Both the position numbers and the translations under genes were made by a program. A stretch of 64,000 bases of DNA from Leifsonia shinshuensis (GTDB lineage: Bacteria > Actinomycetota > Actinomycetes > Actinomycetales > Microbacteriaceae): contig NZ_JAHHZQ010000001.1 of NCBI RefSeq assembly GCF_022606355.1, positions 310,001 to 374,000 of the forward strand, read 5' to 3'. Under the pieces are notes generated by a model, which worked only from the letters and a program-made list of their open reading frames with translations, did not search any database and was not told the DNA's origin. Below are positions 18,088 to 29,440 of this stretch, in pieces; the first letter of the stretch is position 1, and every line of letters begins with the position of its first letter.

Positions 18088-18584
18088 GGGATGCTCCTCT
18101 CGGTGAGGCCGTCGGCTCCCGCCGACACAGGTGATGGGGCGACGACGGCTGTCGCGCCCTCGATGCTCAGGACGATGACGTGCTCGCCGGGCACGAGCTC
18201 GACGGGACCGCCGGATGCGGTGGAGAGGCGCGCCGTCCAGGTCTCCCCGACGGCGAGCTTGACCAGCCCGGCGGTGCGCGAGACGGTCGAGACCACGACG
18301 CCCGACATCCCGATCAGGGCGTCGACGTTGCTCTTGGTCGGATCGCCTCCGCGCTTCAGCCTGTGCAGCAGCGGCGGGCGGATGAAGAAGAGCAGCACGA
18401 CGGAGAGCGCCGCGGCGATCACGAGCTGGAGCCACCAGGGTGCGCCGAAGAGCCCCGAGATCAAGCCGCCGAGACTGCCGACCGCGATCATCAGGAAGAC
18501 GAAGTCGAGCGTCAGCATCTCGATGATGACGAAGACGAGGATGAGGACCAACCAGGCGATCCAGGCGAACGATGTGATGTCCAT
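18084..18584 (-). CDS. NfeD family membrane protein
   Basis: The 166-residue product has three or four hydrophobic spans (about residues 6-75) followed by a small OB-fold domain (about 90-150, including GLVKLAVGETWTARL and VPGEHVIVLSIEGATAVV), the NfeD layout. It is the short NfeD1b type without the serine protease. It partners stomatin-like SPFH proteins, and the two genes overlap by 4 nt (GTGA). A GGGAGGGGG ribosome-binding site precedes the ATG. Confidence 0.93.
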   Translation of the reverse strand: MDITSFAWIAWLVLILVFVIIEMLTLDFVFLMIAVGSLGGLISGLFGAPWWLQLVIAAALSVVLLFFIRPPLLHRLKRGGDPTKSNVDALIGMSGVVVSTVSRTAGLVKLAVGETWTARLSTASGGPVELVPGEHVIVLSIEGATAVVAPSPVSAGADGLTERSIP

Positions 18585-18711
18585 CAGCGGCCCCCTCCCA
18601 GCATTCGCTATGTCACTAACTTAATACGAAGCTAGCATCCCCGGGGTCGGCTGCAGGGAACCCACTTGGTAGTCTCAGAAAGCCGTGTCGTCCAACGCTC
18701 TAGGAGTATCC

Positions 18712-19500
18712 GTGTCCAACCCGTCCGCGTCCGTCAGCCCCCTCGAGCCCGGCAGCCTCAGCGGCAAGCGCGCGCTCGTCACCGGATCGTCGCGCGGGAT
18801 CGGCGCAGACACGGTGCAGTACCTCGCCGACGCCGGTGCCGCCGTCGCGATCAACTACCGCAACAAGGAGGCGCGTGCCGTCAAACTGGCCGACGCCATC
18901 CGTGGGAACGGCGGAACGGCCATCACCGTCGGCGCCGACCTGACCGATTCCGCATCGGTCGCCGCCCTGTTCCAAGCGGTCGCCGACGCGTGGGGCGGCC
19001 TCGACATCCTCGTCCTCAACGCCTCGGGAGGCATGGAGTCCGGCATGGCGGAGGACTACGCGATGCAGCTCAACCGCGACGCCCAGGTGAACGTGCTGAA
19101 CGCAGCGCTGCCGCTGATGGGACCGGGCTCCCGGGTCGTGTTCGTCACCAGCCACCAGGCGCACTTCATCCGCAGCACTCCCACGATGCCGGAGTACGAG
19201 GCGGTCGCTCTGAGCAAGCGGGCCGGCGAGGACGCACTGCGCGCCGTGCTCCCCGCCCTGACCGAGAAGGGCATCGAGTTCGTGGTCGTCTCCGGCGACA
19301 TGATCGAGGGGACGATCACCGCGACGCTGCTCAACCGGCTGAACCCCGGCGCCATCGATGCCCGCAAGGAGGCCGCGGGCCGGCTCTACAACGTCGGTGA
19401 GTTCGCCGCAGAGGTCGCGGCGGCCGTCGTCGACCCGGTCCCCGCCGACCACACCCGCCTGGTCGGTGACGTGTCGAGCTTCGCCCCGGTCTCCGAATGA
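18712..19500 (+). CDS. SDR family oxidoreductase (atypical active site)
   Basis: GTG 18712 is chosen because TAGGAG lies 6 nt upstream; GTG 18685 is an in-frame alternative just after a TAGTCT -10 box. The product (262 aa) has the Rossmann motif VTGSSRGIG, LVLNASGGM (NAG-like) and a serine in FVTSHQAH. At the position of the catalytic YxxxK the sequence reads VALSK, so the tyrosine is replaced by valine. It may therefore be a degenerate or divergent SDR. The stop overlaps the S9 peptidase start (ATGA). Confidence 0.82.
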   Translation: MSNPSASVSPLEPGSLSGKRALVTGSSRGIGADTVQYLADAGAAVAINYRNKEARAVKLADAIRGNGGTAITVGADLTDSASVAALFQAVADAWGGLDILVLNASGGMESGMAEDYAMQLNRDAQVNVLNAALPLMGPGSRVVFVTSHQAHFIRSTPTMPEYEAVALSKRAGEDALRAVLPALTEKGIEFVVVSGDMIEGTITATLLNRLNPGAIDARKEAAGRLYNVGEFAAEVAAAVVDPVPADHTRLVGDVSSFAPVSE

Positions 19501-21494
19501 AGCCTTCCGATATCGAGCTCCTGACCGGGGTGTCGCGCCCCACCGTGCACCCCGGCGGCGCCCGCGCCGTCGTCTCGGTGACGCACCCGTCGCTCGGCGC
19601 TGACGCCGTCGTCGGGCAGTTGTGGAACATCCCGCTCTCCGGTCACGCCGCACCGCGGCGGCTCACGCGCGGGTTCCGCGACACGGCGCCGCGCTTCTCG
19701 CCCGACGGACGGCTGATCGCCTTCTTGCGCGCGGCTCCGAAGGCGCCGCCGCAGCTGCACGTGGTGGACGCCGCGGGCGGCGAGCCCGTCGCGGTCACCG
19801 ACCGCACGCTCGGCGTGACGGAGTTCGCCTGGGCGCCCGACGGCCGATCGCTGGCGTTCGTCAGCCGTGAACCGGAGCAGGGGCGCTACGGAACCGTCGA
19901 CGGCATCGATGCGAACGCCGAGCGTCCGCGACGCATCGACACGGTGAAATATCAGCAGAACGGGCTCGGCTACATCACCGACCGTCGTGCTCATGTCTAT
20001 GTGGTTCCGGTGCCCGATGTCTGGGCCGAGCCCGCGGCCTCACCCGTGGCGGAGCCGGACGGCTCCGTGCCGCCCGCGCCGGCTGTGGCCACGCCGCGCG
20101 CGCTGACCTCGGGGGACTGGGACGACACGACCATCGCGTTCTCGCCGGACGGCGGCACGCTGGCGTTCGTCTCGGCCCGTCACGAGAGCCGCGATCACGA
20201 TCTGCGCTCGAGCGTGTTCCTGATGCCCCTCGACGGCAGCGGCGACCCCGTCGATGCGACGGGGGAGCACGGCAGCCTCTCGATCGTCGCCGTCGCCTAC
20301 GGGCTCAACGGCGTCCTGTACTTCAGTGCCCAGGACGTCGGGGAGAGCGGACGGGACTTCGTCGCCAGGAACACGGCGCTCTATGCGATCGACCGCCCCG
20401 GCTCCGCGCCTCGGCGCCTGACCGACCCGGAGACGGTGGACCTGACCGAGTCGGAGATCGTCGCCTACCGCGACGACAGCGTGCTCGTGACCGACCGCAC
20501 CCGTGGTGCGCTGGTGCTCACGGAGGTCCACGCCGACGGATCCGCTCGACGTCTCACCGACGGAGCGACCGTCGTCAACGCGGTCGGCACCGCCGGTGAC
20601 ACGATCGTCGCGAGCCTCGCGACCGCCGCGACGGCGGGCGATGTGGCGGTCATCGACGCCGGCGGACCGCGCACCCTCACCGACTTCTCGCGCGAGCTGC
20701 GCGCGGCCGGGATCATCGCGCCGCGCGAGCTCACGGTGGCCGGGCGCGACGGCTATCCCATCCACGGCTGGGTCGTGCCCCCGGAGGGCGCCGGGCCGCA
20801 TCCGGTGCTCCTCAGCATCCACGGCGGCCCGTTCGCCGCCTACACGGCGGCGCTGTTCGACGAAGCCCAGGTGTATGCGGCGGCCGGATATGCGGTCGTG
20901 ATGTGCAACCCGCGCGGTTCGGCCGGCTACGGACAGGAGCACGGCCGCAGCATCCGGCAGCGGATGGGCACGGTCGACCTCGCCGACGTGCTCGACTTCC
21001 TCGACGCGGCGTGCGCCGAGGTCCCCGGCCTCGACGCGGAGCGCGTGGGCGTCATGGGCGGCTCGTACGGCGGATACCTCACCGCGTGGACCATCGCGCA
21101 CGATCACCGGTTCGCGGCCGCCATCGTGGAGCGCGGGTTCCTCGATCCTGCCGCGTTCATGGGCACCAGCGACATCGGCAGCTTCTTCAGCGACGAGTAC
21201 ACGGGGACCGACGCGGCGCAGATCGCGGCGCAGAGCCCGCAGGCCGTCGTGGACGGCGTCTCGACGCCGACGCTCGTGGTGCACTCCGCCAACGACCTGC
21301 GGTGCCCGCTCGGCCAGGCGGAGCGGTACTACGCCGCCCTGAAACGCAACGGGGTGGAGGCCGAGCTCGTGATCTTCCCGGGAGAAGACCACGAACTCAG
21401 CCGCAGCGGTCGTCCGCGGCACCGTCGCGAGCGGTTCGAGATCATCCTCGACTGGTGGCAGCGCCACCTCCCGGTGCGCGGCGGTGGTCGTTAG
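19497..21494 (+). CDS. S9 family prolyl oligopeptidase-type peptidase
   Basis: The 665-residue protein has an N-terminal seven-bladed beta-propeller (about residues 15-400, with repeats such as APRFSPDGRLIAFL and AFSPDGGTLAFVS) and a C-terminal alpha/beta-hydrolase domain. Catalytic residues are visible: Ser in GVMGGSYGGYLT (about 524), Asp in HSANDLRCPLG, His in GEDHELSRSG. The best match is the acylaminoacyl-peptidase subgroup. It has no signal peptide. The stop interlocks with that of the convergent HdeD-like gene: their stops share the tetranucleotide TTAG. Confidence 0.93.
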   Translation: MKPSDIELLTGVSRPTVHPGGARAVVSVTHPSLGADAVVGQLWNIPLSGHAAPRRLTRGFRDTAPRFSPDGRLIAFLRAAPKAPPQLHVVDAAGGEPVAVTDRTLGVTEFAWAPDGRSLAFVSREPEQGRYGTVDGIDANAERPRRIDTVKYQQNGLGYITDRRAHVYVVPVPDVWAEPAASPVAEPDGSVPPAPAVATPRALTSGDWDDTTIAFSPDGGTLAFVSARHESRDHDLRSSVFLMPLDGSGDPVDATGEHGSLSIVAVAYGLNGVLYFSAQDVGESGRDFVARNTALYAIDRPGSAPRRLTDPETVDLTESEIVAYRDDSVLVTDRTRGALVLTEVHADGSARRLTDGATVVNAVGTAGDTIVASLATAATAGDVAVIDAGGPRTLTDFSRELRAAGIIAPRELTVAGRDGYPIHGWVVPPEGAGPHPVLLSIHGGPFAAYTAALFDEAQVYAAAGYAVVMCNPRGSAGYGQEHGRSIRQRMGTVDLADVLDFLDAACAEVPGLDAERVGVMGGSYGGYLTAWTIAHDHRFAAAIVERGFLDPAAFMGTSDIGSFFSDEYTGTDAAQIAAQSPQAVVDGVSTPTLVVHSANDLRCPLGQAERYYAALKRNGVEAELVIFPGEDHELSRSGRPRHRRERFEIILDWWQRHLPVRGGGR

Positions 21495-22123
21495 GCGGCT
21501 GCCGCTGCTGCGGTGGTCGCCTTGAGCGCGTCGCGGCCGAAGGTGAAGGCGCGGACGATTCCGATGATCCCCAGGACGATCAGGGCGATCGCTGCGAAGA
21601 GGATCAGGAAGACCGCCGACGACGCCGGCAGGAACAGCACCACGAGGCCGGCGATTATGCTGAGGATGCCGTAGGCGATCGCCCAGCCGGAGGACGCGGC
21701 CCGGCCCGATTCGACGAGCGCCATCACGCCCTCGATGATCCAGCCGACCCCGATGAACGCCAGCGCGAAGATGACGAGGACGGTCGCCGCCGTCGACACG
21801 TTCTTGAGCGCGACGACGCCGGCGATCACGAGCAGGATGCCCAGGATGATGTTGAGGGTGCGGATGCCGCCGCCGATCCCGCGGGCGAAGATCCCGACGC
21901 CCAGGCGCATGATCCCGGCGATGACGAAGTAGATGCCGAGGAAGACGGCCAGCACGGCGATCGTCTTCGCCGGCCAGAAGAGCAGGACGACGCCGAGGAT
22001 GACGGCGACGGCGCCGCTGATCCCGAGCACGGCCCGGATTCCATTGATGGCCGAGCGCGTCATCTCCGATGCGTCGAGAGAGAGATCGTGGACGGCGGAC
22101 TGCAGTGGATCGGTGGAGGACAT
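21491..22123 (-). CDS. HdeD-like DUF308 membrane protein
   Basis: ATG 22123 follows a GAAAGGG ribosome-binding site and gives 210 residues. The protein is almost entirely hydrophobic with six predicted spans in three repeated pairs (for example VAVILGVVLLFWPAKTIAVLA), the DUF308/HdeD pattern linked to acid resistance in enterobacteria. Its function in actinobacteria is unknown. It ends in Ala repeats and overlaps the S9 peptidase stop by 4 nt. Confidence 0.88.
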   Translation of the reverse strand: MSSTDPLQSAVHDLSLDASEMTRSAINGIRAVLGISGAVAVILGVVLLFWPAKTIAVLAVFLGIYFVIAGIMRLGVGIFARGIGGGIRTLNIILGILLVIAGVVALKNVSTAATVLVIFALAFIGVGWIIEGVMALVESGRAASSGWAIAYGILSIIAGLVVLFLPASSAVFLILFAAIALIVLGIIGIVRAFTFGRDALKATTAAAAAA

Positions 22124-22302
22124 CGCGCACACCCTTTCGGAGTCTGCGGCCACGGCAGTGCCCGGGCCGTGAAGCCGACGATACTGACAATCCGCTGTGA
22201 ACGTCAGATCCTCTTCGGCGATTCGGCGGTCGCGCGGGAGAGGCGCGGCGTCGGACGCACCTGCTTAGATCGACGTGGAGACCGACGGGACGGAGCACAC
22301 GA

Positions 22303-24702
<2,400 letters not shown>

Positions 24703-24708
24703 CGTGCG

Positions 24709-25335
24709 TCAGCCGGCGACAGCGCTCCCGGTGAGCTCGTGCCGCGAGTACGTGTAGACGAAGCAGTAGTACGACCGGTCCCCGGCCGACCAGAGCGCCG
24801 GCGTGTCGGCGTAGCGCAGGTCGACTTGGACGTCCTCGTTCCAGACTCCGACCCACGCCCAGTCGAGATGCTGCTCGCAGAGGTCGCCGACCTGCTCGTC
24901 GAGCGCGGTCTTGCCCGGGAACGCCGCACCGGCGGCCTGGGGGAGTGTGCCCTTCGACAGCAGCTGGGCGATGTGCGGCGACGCGCAGTCGATCACGGGA
25001 TAGGCGGCCTCCGACTTGGAGGTGTAGGTCTGCAGGCAGTCGCCGGCCGCGAGGGTGCCGAGCGGCCGCGAGGGGACCGTCGCCGACGGGGCCGGGCTCG
25101 GGGTCGGACGTGCGGGGAGACCGAGGGGTGTGGGGGCGGGGTCGAGCTGCGGACGCGCGGCACCGGCCGGCGGTGACGACGTCGCCGGGCCGGCATGTCC
25201 GGCGGGGAGGCCGAGGGCGAAGGCCGCTGCGCCGGCCGCGACGACCAGCACTGCGGCCGTGACGGACACGAGGACCAGCCACCCGCGCCGCGACAGGCCG
25301 TCGGATGGTGCCTTCTGGGCCTGACTGTCTCGCAC
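24709..25335 (-). CDS. Membrane-anchored septum-formation-domain-like protein
   Basis: The 208-residue protein has a short cytoplasmic N-terminus, one transmembrane helix (about 19-43, LVLVSVTAAVLVVAAGAAAFALGL), a Pro/Ala/Ser-rich linker (45-95) and an extracellular domain. That domain reads GDCLQTYTS then VIDCASPHIAQLL, the pattern of the Septum_form domain, with later paired Cys (LCEQH, YYCFVY). The role is unknown, with possible links to the division site. It ends 6 nt from the convergent UvrA-like gene. Confidence 0.75.
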   Translation of the reverse strand: MRDSQAQKAPSDGLSRRGWLVLVSVTAAVLVVAAGAAAFALGLPAGHAGPATSSPPAGAARPQLDPAPTPLGLPARPTPSPAPSATVPSRPLGTLAAGDCLQTYTSKSEAAYPVIDCASPHIAQLLSKGTLPQAAGAAFPGKTALDEQVGDLCEQHLDWAWVGVWNEDVQVDLRYADTPALWSAGDRSYYCFVYTYSRHELTGSAVAG

Positions 25336-25383
25336 CGGCTCATCCTACGTGCGTGTCCCTCTCGGAACCTGGCCGCCGAGACG

Positions 25384-25725
25384 CTAGCGGTACTCGGCGA
25401 CGACCTCGATCTCTCCCACGATGTGGGCGTTGAGGTCGGACAGTTCCTCGGCGGGGATCCAGTACTCCAGGATGCTCTGGCCGCCGACCTGGTGGACTTC
25501 GTACCGGTCGAGGAACTCGCGGCGAACCTCGAACCGCGTGACGAATCCGACACCGCTGGCCTTCACGTTCCAGTCACGCGCGATCATCGTCGCGTACTCC
25601 TCGTTGAGCACCGGATAGAAGATCGGCTGGTCGGGCAACCGTGGCGGCCACTCCCTCCAGCCCGACGCCTCGACGAGGGCGAGTTCTTCCGGTCCGGTGG
25701 GGCGCCAGAGCGTGAGGGTCTCCAT
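25384..25725 (-). CDS. Conserved small protein of the ADP-ribosylation/crystallin J1-annotated family
   Basis: The 113-residue product begins METLTLWRPTGPEELALV and continues PPRLPDQPIFYPVLNEEYA and GFVTRFEVRREFLDRYEVHQVGG. Very similar short proteins in Actinobacteria are usually labelled ADP-ribosylation/crystallin J1, but that name is inherited and no enzymatic motif is visible. The frame stays open upstream to 26064; the ATG at 25725 is chosen on family length. Confidence 0.75.
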   Translation of the reverse strand: METLTLWRPTGPEELALVEASGWREWPPRLPDQPIFYPVLNEEYATMIARDWNVKASGVGFVTRFEVRREFLDRYEVHQVGGQSILEYWIPAEELSDLNAHIVGEIEVVAEYR

Positions 25726-25779
25726 GGCCACATCCTGACAGGTCGCCGGGCAGCGCCGAGCCGCTCGGCGTGGCGTGGC

Positions 25780-25785
25780 TACGCT
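25780..25785 (+). promoter_or_regulatory. -10 box for leaderless mRNA of the gene at 25792
   Basis: TACGCT is followed by 6 nt (GGTCGT) and GTG 25792, which decides that start. Confidence 0.5.
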
Positions 25786-25791
25786 GGTCGT

Positions 25792-26337
25792 GTGCTCGAA
25801 CCCGCCCGCCACGAATCCGCACGCCACGAATCCGCACGCCACGAAGAGTCCCTCCGGATCCAGGTCGGCGGTCTCACCCGCGCCGAGCTGAGGACCGCTT
25901 TGCGCGCGGGTGGCGTCCTCCTGAACACGCACGCCGAGACGCTGCTCGATCATCCCGTGTTCGATCTGCGGGATCCTGAGGAGGTTCGAATCGTCGAGCG
26001 AGGCGTCGCCGACCTCGGTCTCGTGGACGGCGCGACGTTGCCCGAGGTCTATGCCGGCGCTCATGCCCGGGGCCTCTCACTGTGCCCGCCCGACGCCGGC
26101 CCGTACCTCCGTCTCGCGTGGACGTCCCAGGCGGACGCGCCGGACACGGTGCTCTCGGCCGGGAGGTCGCCCGCCGGGGCGCTCAAGGTGGCCTCGGCGC
26201 AGTTGAGCACCGACGTGGAGTACCCCAAGGGCTTCTACGTGCGTGTCGTCGTCGGCCGGCTGTGGCTGCGCGGTTATCGCTGCGACGACGAGTACCTGTA
26301 CGAGCCAGGGGATCGGTTCGCGTTCCGGGTCGGATGA
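25792..26337 (+). CDS. Hypothetical protein with repeat N-terminus
   Basis: The 181-residue product has no family I can name. The start rests on the leaderless promoter at 25780. Residues 4-18 are three near-identical ARHES units from a 15-bp tandem repeat. The rest is a compact, mixed alpha/beta protein (RIQVGGLTRAELRTAL, LLNTHAETLLDHPVFDL, YPKGFYVRVVVGRLWLRGYRC). It has no membrane segment or signal. It converges on the MFS gene with 13 nt between stops. Confidence 0.75.
   Translation: MLEPARHESARHESARHEESLRIQVGGLTRAELRTALRAGGVLLNTHAETLLDHPVFDLRDPEEVRIVERGVADLGLVDGATLPEVYAGAHARGLSLCPPDAGPYLRLAWTSQADAPDTVLSAGRSPAGALKVASAQLSTDVEYPKGFYVRVVVGRLWLRGYRCDDEYLYEPGDRFAFRVG
25807..25845 (+). repeat. 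15-bp tandem repeat, 2.6 copies
   Basis: The unit CGCCACGAATCCGCA occurs at 25807-25821 and 25822-25836, with a 9-nt partial third copy. It is in frame and encodes the repeated ARHES at the N-terminus of the protein above. Confidence 0.9.
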
Positions 26338-26350
26338 ACCCCGAGGGCGG

Positions 26351-27646
26351 TCACGCCTCCGGAGGCCGCTGGGCGTGCTGCGCCGAGTAGAGCGGCGAGA
26401 ACACGACGATGAGCGCCGCGACCGCGAAGATCGCGGCGCCGACTCCGATGGTGAGCCGATAACCCAGGGTCGTCGCGAGCAGCCCCGCGAGGAGGGCGCC
26501 GAAGAAGAAGACGACACGGTTGACCGTTCGGATGGTCGAGTTCATCCGCCCCTGGATCCCGTCCGGCGCGACGGACTGCCGATATCCGGTGTCGTTCGGA
26601 TCCTCGATGCCCATGGCGAGGCCGTAGACGAACTGCGCCGCGGCGATGACGGTCACGAGGATGATTCCGTGTCCGGTCGCGGTCACGGGTGTGAGGGCGA
26701 GTACCAGCCAGGGCATGACGGCCAGCGCCCGGGCGAGGAAGATCGCATGGCCGGCGCCCAGCCGCGCGCCCAGCCGGGGTGCGACCAACGCTCCCAGGAA
26801 CCCGCCGACGCCGCCGAAGGCGAGCGCGACACCGTACTCCCACGGCCGGAGTTCGAGCTGCCGCAGCACGAACACGGCGAACACGGTCGTGACGATGCTG
26901 TTGCCGAGGAACCACGTGTGGATCGAGAGCGCCAGCGGCCGCAGGGTGCGATGGCGGTATGTGTACCGCATCCCTTCGGCGATGTCGTGGCCGATATGAC
27001 GTCCCGGCGCGCGAGGAGCGGGAGCGGGTTCGTCGACCTTGATCCGCGACTGGAGCACAGTAGAGACGGCCGTGAGCGCCGCGTCGAAGGCGAACAGCAG
27101 CGGTGTCCCGAGAACGCTCAGGAGGACGCCGCCGAGCGCCGGCCCGGCGGTTCCGGCGACCGTCTCGCTCTGTCCGAGGCGGGCGTTGGCCATCACGAGC
27201 GATTCGCGGGGAACGATCCGGGGGAGGAGCGGCTGGGCGGCCGAGTCCGCGAACAGGACGAGGATGCCGAGAGCGAGCGTGACGACGGCGACTGACCAGA
27301 AGCTGAGCGTGCCCGTGAGGATCAGGACGGGGACGGCGGCGAGCGCGATCGCCCGCCCGATGCTGGTGAGCACGAGGGTGCGCTGGCGACGCCGACGGTC
27401 CATGAGGGCACCGATGATGAGGCCGAGGAAGAGGTACGGGACGACGCTGAGCGCGCTCAGGATGCTGATCTGAAACGTTGTCGCATGCAGCACCGAGACG
27501 ACGAGGACGTTGAAGGCGACGCCGGAGATCGCCGTTCCGAGGGCACGGAGGCTGCCGGCGCTCCAGAACAGTGCGAACGCCGGCTGGCGCAGGACCTCTC
27601 GCGGGCGAGCGGAGCGGACGGCCGCAGCCTCCCCGTCGTCGTCCAC
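26351..27646 (-). CDS. MFS transporter
   Basis: The 431-residue protein has about twelve hydrophobic spans. The loop between helices 2 and 3 reads LIIGALMDRRRRQRTLV (the GxxxDRxxRR signature), and a repeat appears in the second half (LVAPRLGARLGAGHAI). It fits the MFS_3/enterobactin-exporter-like drug efflux group common in actinobacteria. The substrate cannot be told. GTG 27646 lies 6 nt after a TAGGCT box, so it is probably leaderless. Confidence 0.92.
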   Translation of the reverse strand: MDDDGEAAAVRSARPREVLRQPAFALFWSAGSLRALGTAISGVAFNVLVVSVLHATTFQISILSALSVVPYLFLGLIIGALMDRRRRQRTLVLTSIGRAIALAAVPVLILTGTLSFWSVAVVTLALGILVLFADSAAQPLLPRIVPRESLVMANARLGQSETVAGTAGPALGGVLLSVLGTPLLFAFDAALTAVSTVLQSRIKVDEPAPAPRAPGRHIGHDIAEGMRYTYRHRTLRPLALSIHTWFLGNSIVTTVFAVFVLRQLELRPWEYGVALAFGGVGGFLGALVAPRLGARLGAGHAIFLARALAVMPWLVLALTPVTATGHGIILVTVIAAAQFVYGLAMGIEDPNDTGYRQSVAPDGIQGRMNSTIRTVNRVVFFFGALLAGLLATTLGYRLTIGVGAAIFAVAALIVVFSPLYSAQHAQRPPEA

Positions 27647-27652
27647 GCGGCC

Positions 27653-27658
27653 AGCCTA
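27653..27658 (-). promoter_or_regulatory. -10 box for leaderless MFS transporter mRNA
   Basis: TAGGCT on the minus strand, then 6 nt (GGCCGC), then GTG 27646. Confidence 0.5.
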
Positions 27659-27688
27659 GCGAACGGCCGCGCGGCGACTAGGGGAGTC

Positions 27689-28405
27689 TCAGGCCTTCGT
27701 CGACTCGAGAACGAACAGCAGGAACGCGAGGAACCGTCCACTGGGGCGGTCGACGAACTCCTCGGGGAACCGATCGCGGGCGGCGGCCGACGGGGCGGGC
27801 TCGCTGATGATCGCGATCCGGAATCCGGCCGCGGCGAAGGCATCGGTCATCGCGTGGAGCGGGCGGTCCCAGAACACCAGCCGGGCGCTCTGCCCGCCCA
27901 GGTCCCATTCCTCCGTTCGAGCCCGCACGCCGAAGTACTCGGACGTGCCACCGGACAGCCGGTCGCCGAGGAACGTCGCGGCCGGATGCTCCTCGGAGAC
28001 GATCAGCCGGCCTCCGGGCTTGAGGACCCGCCGGAACTCGGCGAGCGTGGGACCCCAGTCCTGGAGGTAGTGGAGAGCCTGCGAGGCGATCACGTCGTCG
28101 AAGGTGTCATCGTCGAACGGCAGGCGGTCTGCGAGATCGGCCACCATGAGATCGGCCTCCGCGCCGAGCCGGAGCCTGGCTTGCTCCAGCATGCCGGCGC
28201 TGGCGTCGATTCCTGTCATGTCGGCTCCGCCGGCGCGAAGGTCGGACAGGATCGGGCCGGAGCCGCACCCCGCGTCGAGGATCCGCCGCCCGGCGACGTC
28301 GCCGGCGAGCTCGACGATGGCCGGCCGGTTGTAATACTCGTTCAGCAGGCTGGTCTCGTTGAGTGCGGCATAGCCTTCGGCGATCGAGTCATAGGCGCGA
28401 GTCAT
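27689..28405 (-). CDS. Class I SAM-dependent methyltransferase
   Basis: This 238-residue protein has the SAM-binding motif RILDAGCGSGPILSDL (about residue 45), the acidic strand MTGIDASAGMLEQAR and the post-motif FDDVIASQALHYLQDWG, the Methyltransf_11/25 pattern of small-molecule methyltransferases. ATG 28405 is chosen because the N-terminus MTRAYDSIAEGYAAL is typical. It is divergent from the AraC/GyrI regulator, which may control it. Confidence 0.9.
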   Translation of the reverse strand: MTRAYDSIAEGYAALNETSLLNEYYNRPAIVELAGDVAGRRILDAGCGSGPILSDLRAGGADMTGIDASAGMLEQARLRLGAEADLMVADLADRLPFDDDTFDDVIASQALHYLQDWGPTLAEFRRVLKPGGRLIVSEEHPAATFLGDRLSGGTSEYFGVRARTEEWDLGGQSARLVFWDRPLHAMTDAFAAAGFRIAIISEPAPSAAARDRFPEEFVDRPSGRFLAFLLFVLESTKA

Positions 28406-28550
28406 GTGGTCGATCGTGCCACAGGCGTGAGCGATACCGAGCGCGTCGAACGGCATCCAGTGCTTCTCGTGGAGGGCCCGATCCGATCGGACCGCGAAAG
28501 TAGGGTGCCGATCGTGACGACACGGGAGAGTAGTGGTCGAAGGAGGTGCC

Positions 28551-29420
28551 ATGATCGCTGAGCTGAACGCTCTGGTCGAGCTGGTGGAGGATCGCCTGAA
28601 CGACGATCTCGATATCGCTTTGCTGGCGTCTGAGCTTGGTACGACCGAGTACCACCTGCGCCGGATGTTCTCGTCACTGGCGGGCATGCCGCTGTCGGAA
28701 TACATCCGTCGTCGACGCATGTCTGTCGCAGCGGCCGATGTCCTCGGTTCGGGAGACCTGCTGGGTATCGCGGTGCGTTACGGATACGGCTCGACCGAAG
28801 CCTTCGGCCGAGCGTTCCGGTCAGTGCACGGCGCCAGCCCCGCTGACGTCAAGCGAGACGGCGGCCCCCTTCGAACACAACCGCAGCTCAGGTTCCACCT
28901 GACCGTAGAAGGGAACATCACCATGGACACCCGGATCACCGATCGACCGGCGTTCACCCTCGTCGGCCACGCCACCCGCGTGCCCCTCATTCACGCGGGC
29001 GTGAACCCGCACATCCAGGCACACATCGCCTCTCTCCCCGTCGGTGAGCATGCACGCCTGAAAGACCTGGGCGACACCCAGCCGACCGGCCTCCTGCAGG
29101 TGAGCGCCGACGTTGACCCCGACTACACCGAGGGAAGCGCGCTCACCTACCTCCACGGCGTCGCCGTGGCCGATACCACGCCGGTGCCCGGCGATCTCGA
29201 CAGCATCCGGGTTCCCGCCGGCACCTGGGCGGTGTTCCGCATCGAGGGCGCGTACCCGGCGGAGCTCCAGAAGGCCTGGGCGAGCACCGCGACCGACTGG
29301 TTCCCGTCGAATCCCTGGAGGCTCGTACCGGGGCCTTCCATCGTCGCGGTTCTCGACCGCGCCGATGACTTCAGGACGGCCACCTGCGAACTGTGGCTCC
29401 CTGTCGAACACGCCGGCTGA
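28551..29420 (+). CDS. AraC-family regulator with GyrI-like ligand domain
   Basis: ATG 28551 has a strong AAGGAGGTG ribosome-binding site. The 289-residue product has an AraC-type double HTH at the N-terminus (about residues 5-100, LASELGTTEYHLRRMFSSLAG and GIAVRYGYGSTEAFGRAFR) and a GyrI-like effector domain (about 125-289; PAGTWAVFRIEGAYPAELQKAW). This is the Rob/SoxS-like plan in which the GyrI domain binds amphipathic small molecules, often activating efflux or detoxification. Confidence 0.92.
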   Translation: MIAELNALVELVEDRLNDDLDIALLASELGTTEYHLRRMFSSLAGMPLSEYIRRRRMSVAAADVLGSGDLLGIAVRYGYGSTEAFGRAFRSVHGASPADVKRDGGPLRTQPQLRFHLTVEGNITMDTRITDRPAFTLVGHATRVPLIHAGVNPHIQAHIASLPVGEHARLKDLGDTQPTGLLQVSADVDPDYTEGSALTYLHGVAVADTTPVPGDLDSIRVPAGTWAVFRIEGAYPAELQKAWASTATDWFPSNPWRLVPGPSIVAVLDRADDFRTATCELWLPVEHAG

Positions 29421-29440
29421 AACGGGCCCGGTCTCTTCGT

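Noticed and set aside
25807-25845. The 15-bp tandem repeat as a regulatory iteron
   Set aside because: It lies in frame within a coding sequence downstream of the start and only 2.6 copies exist, so replication slippage is a simpler reading.
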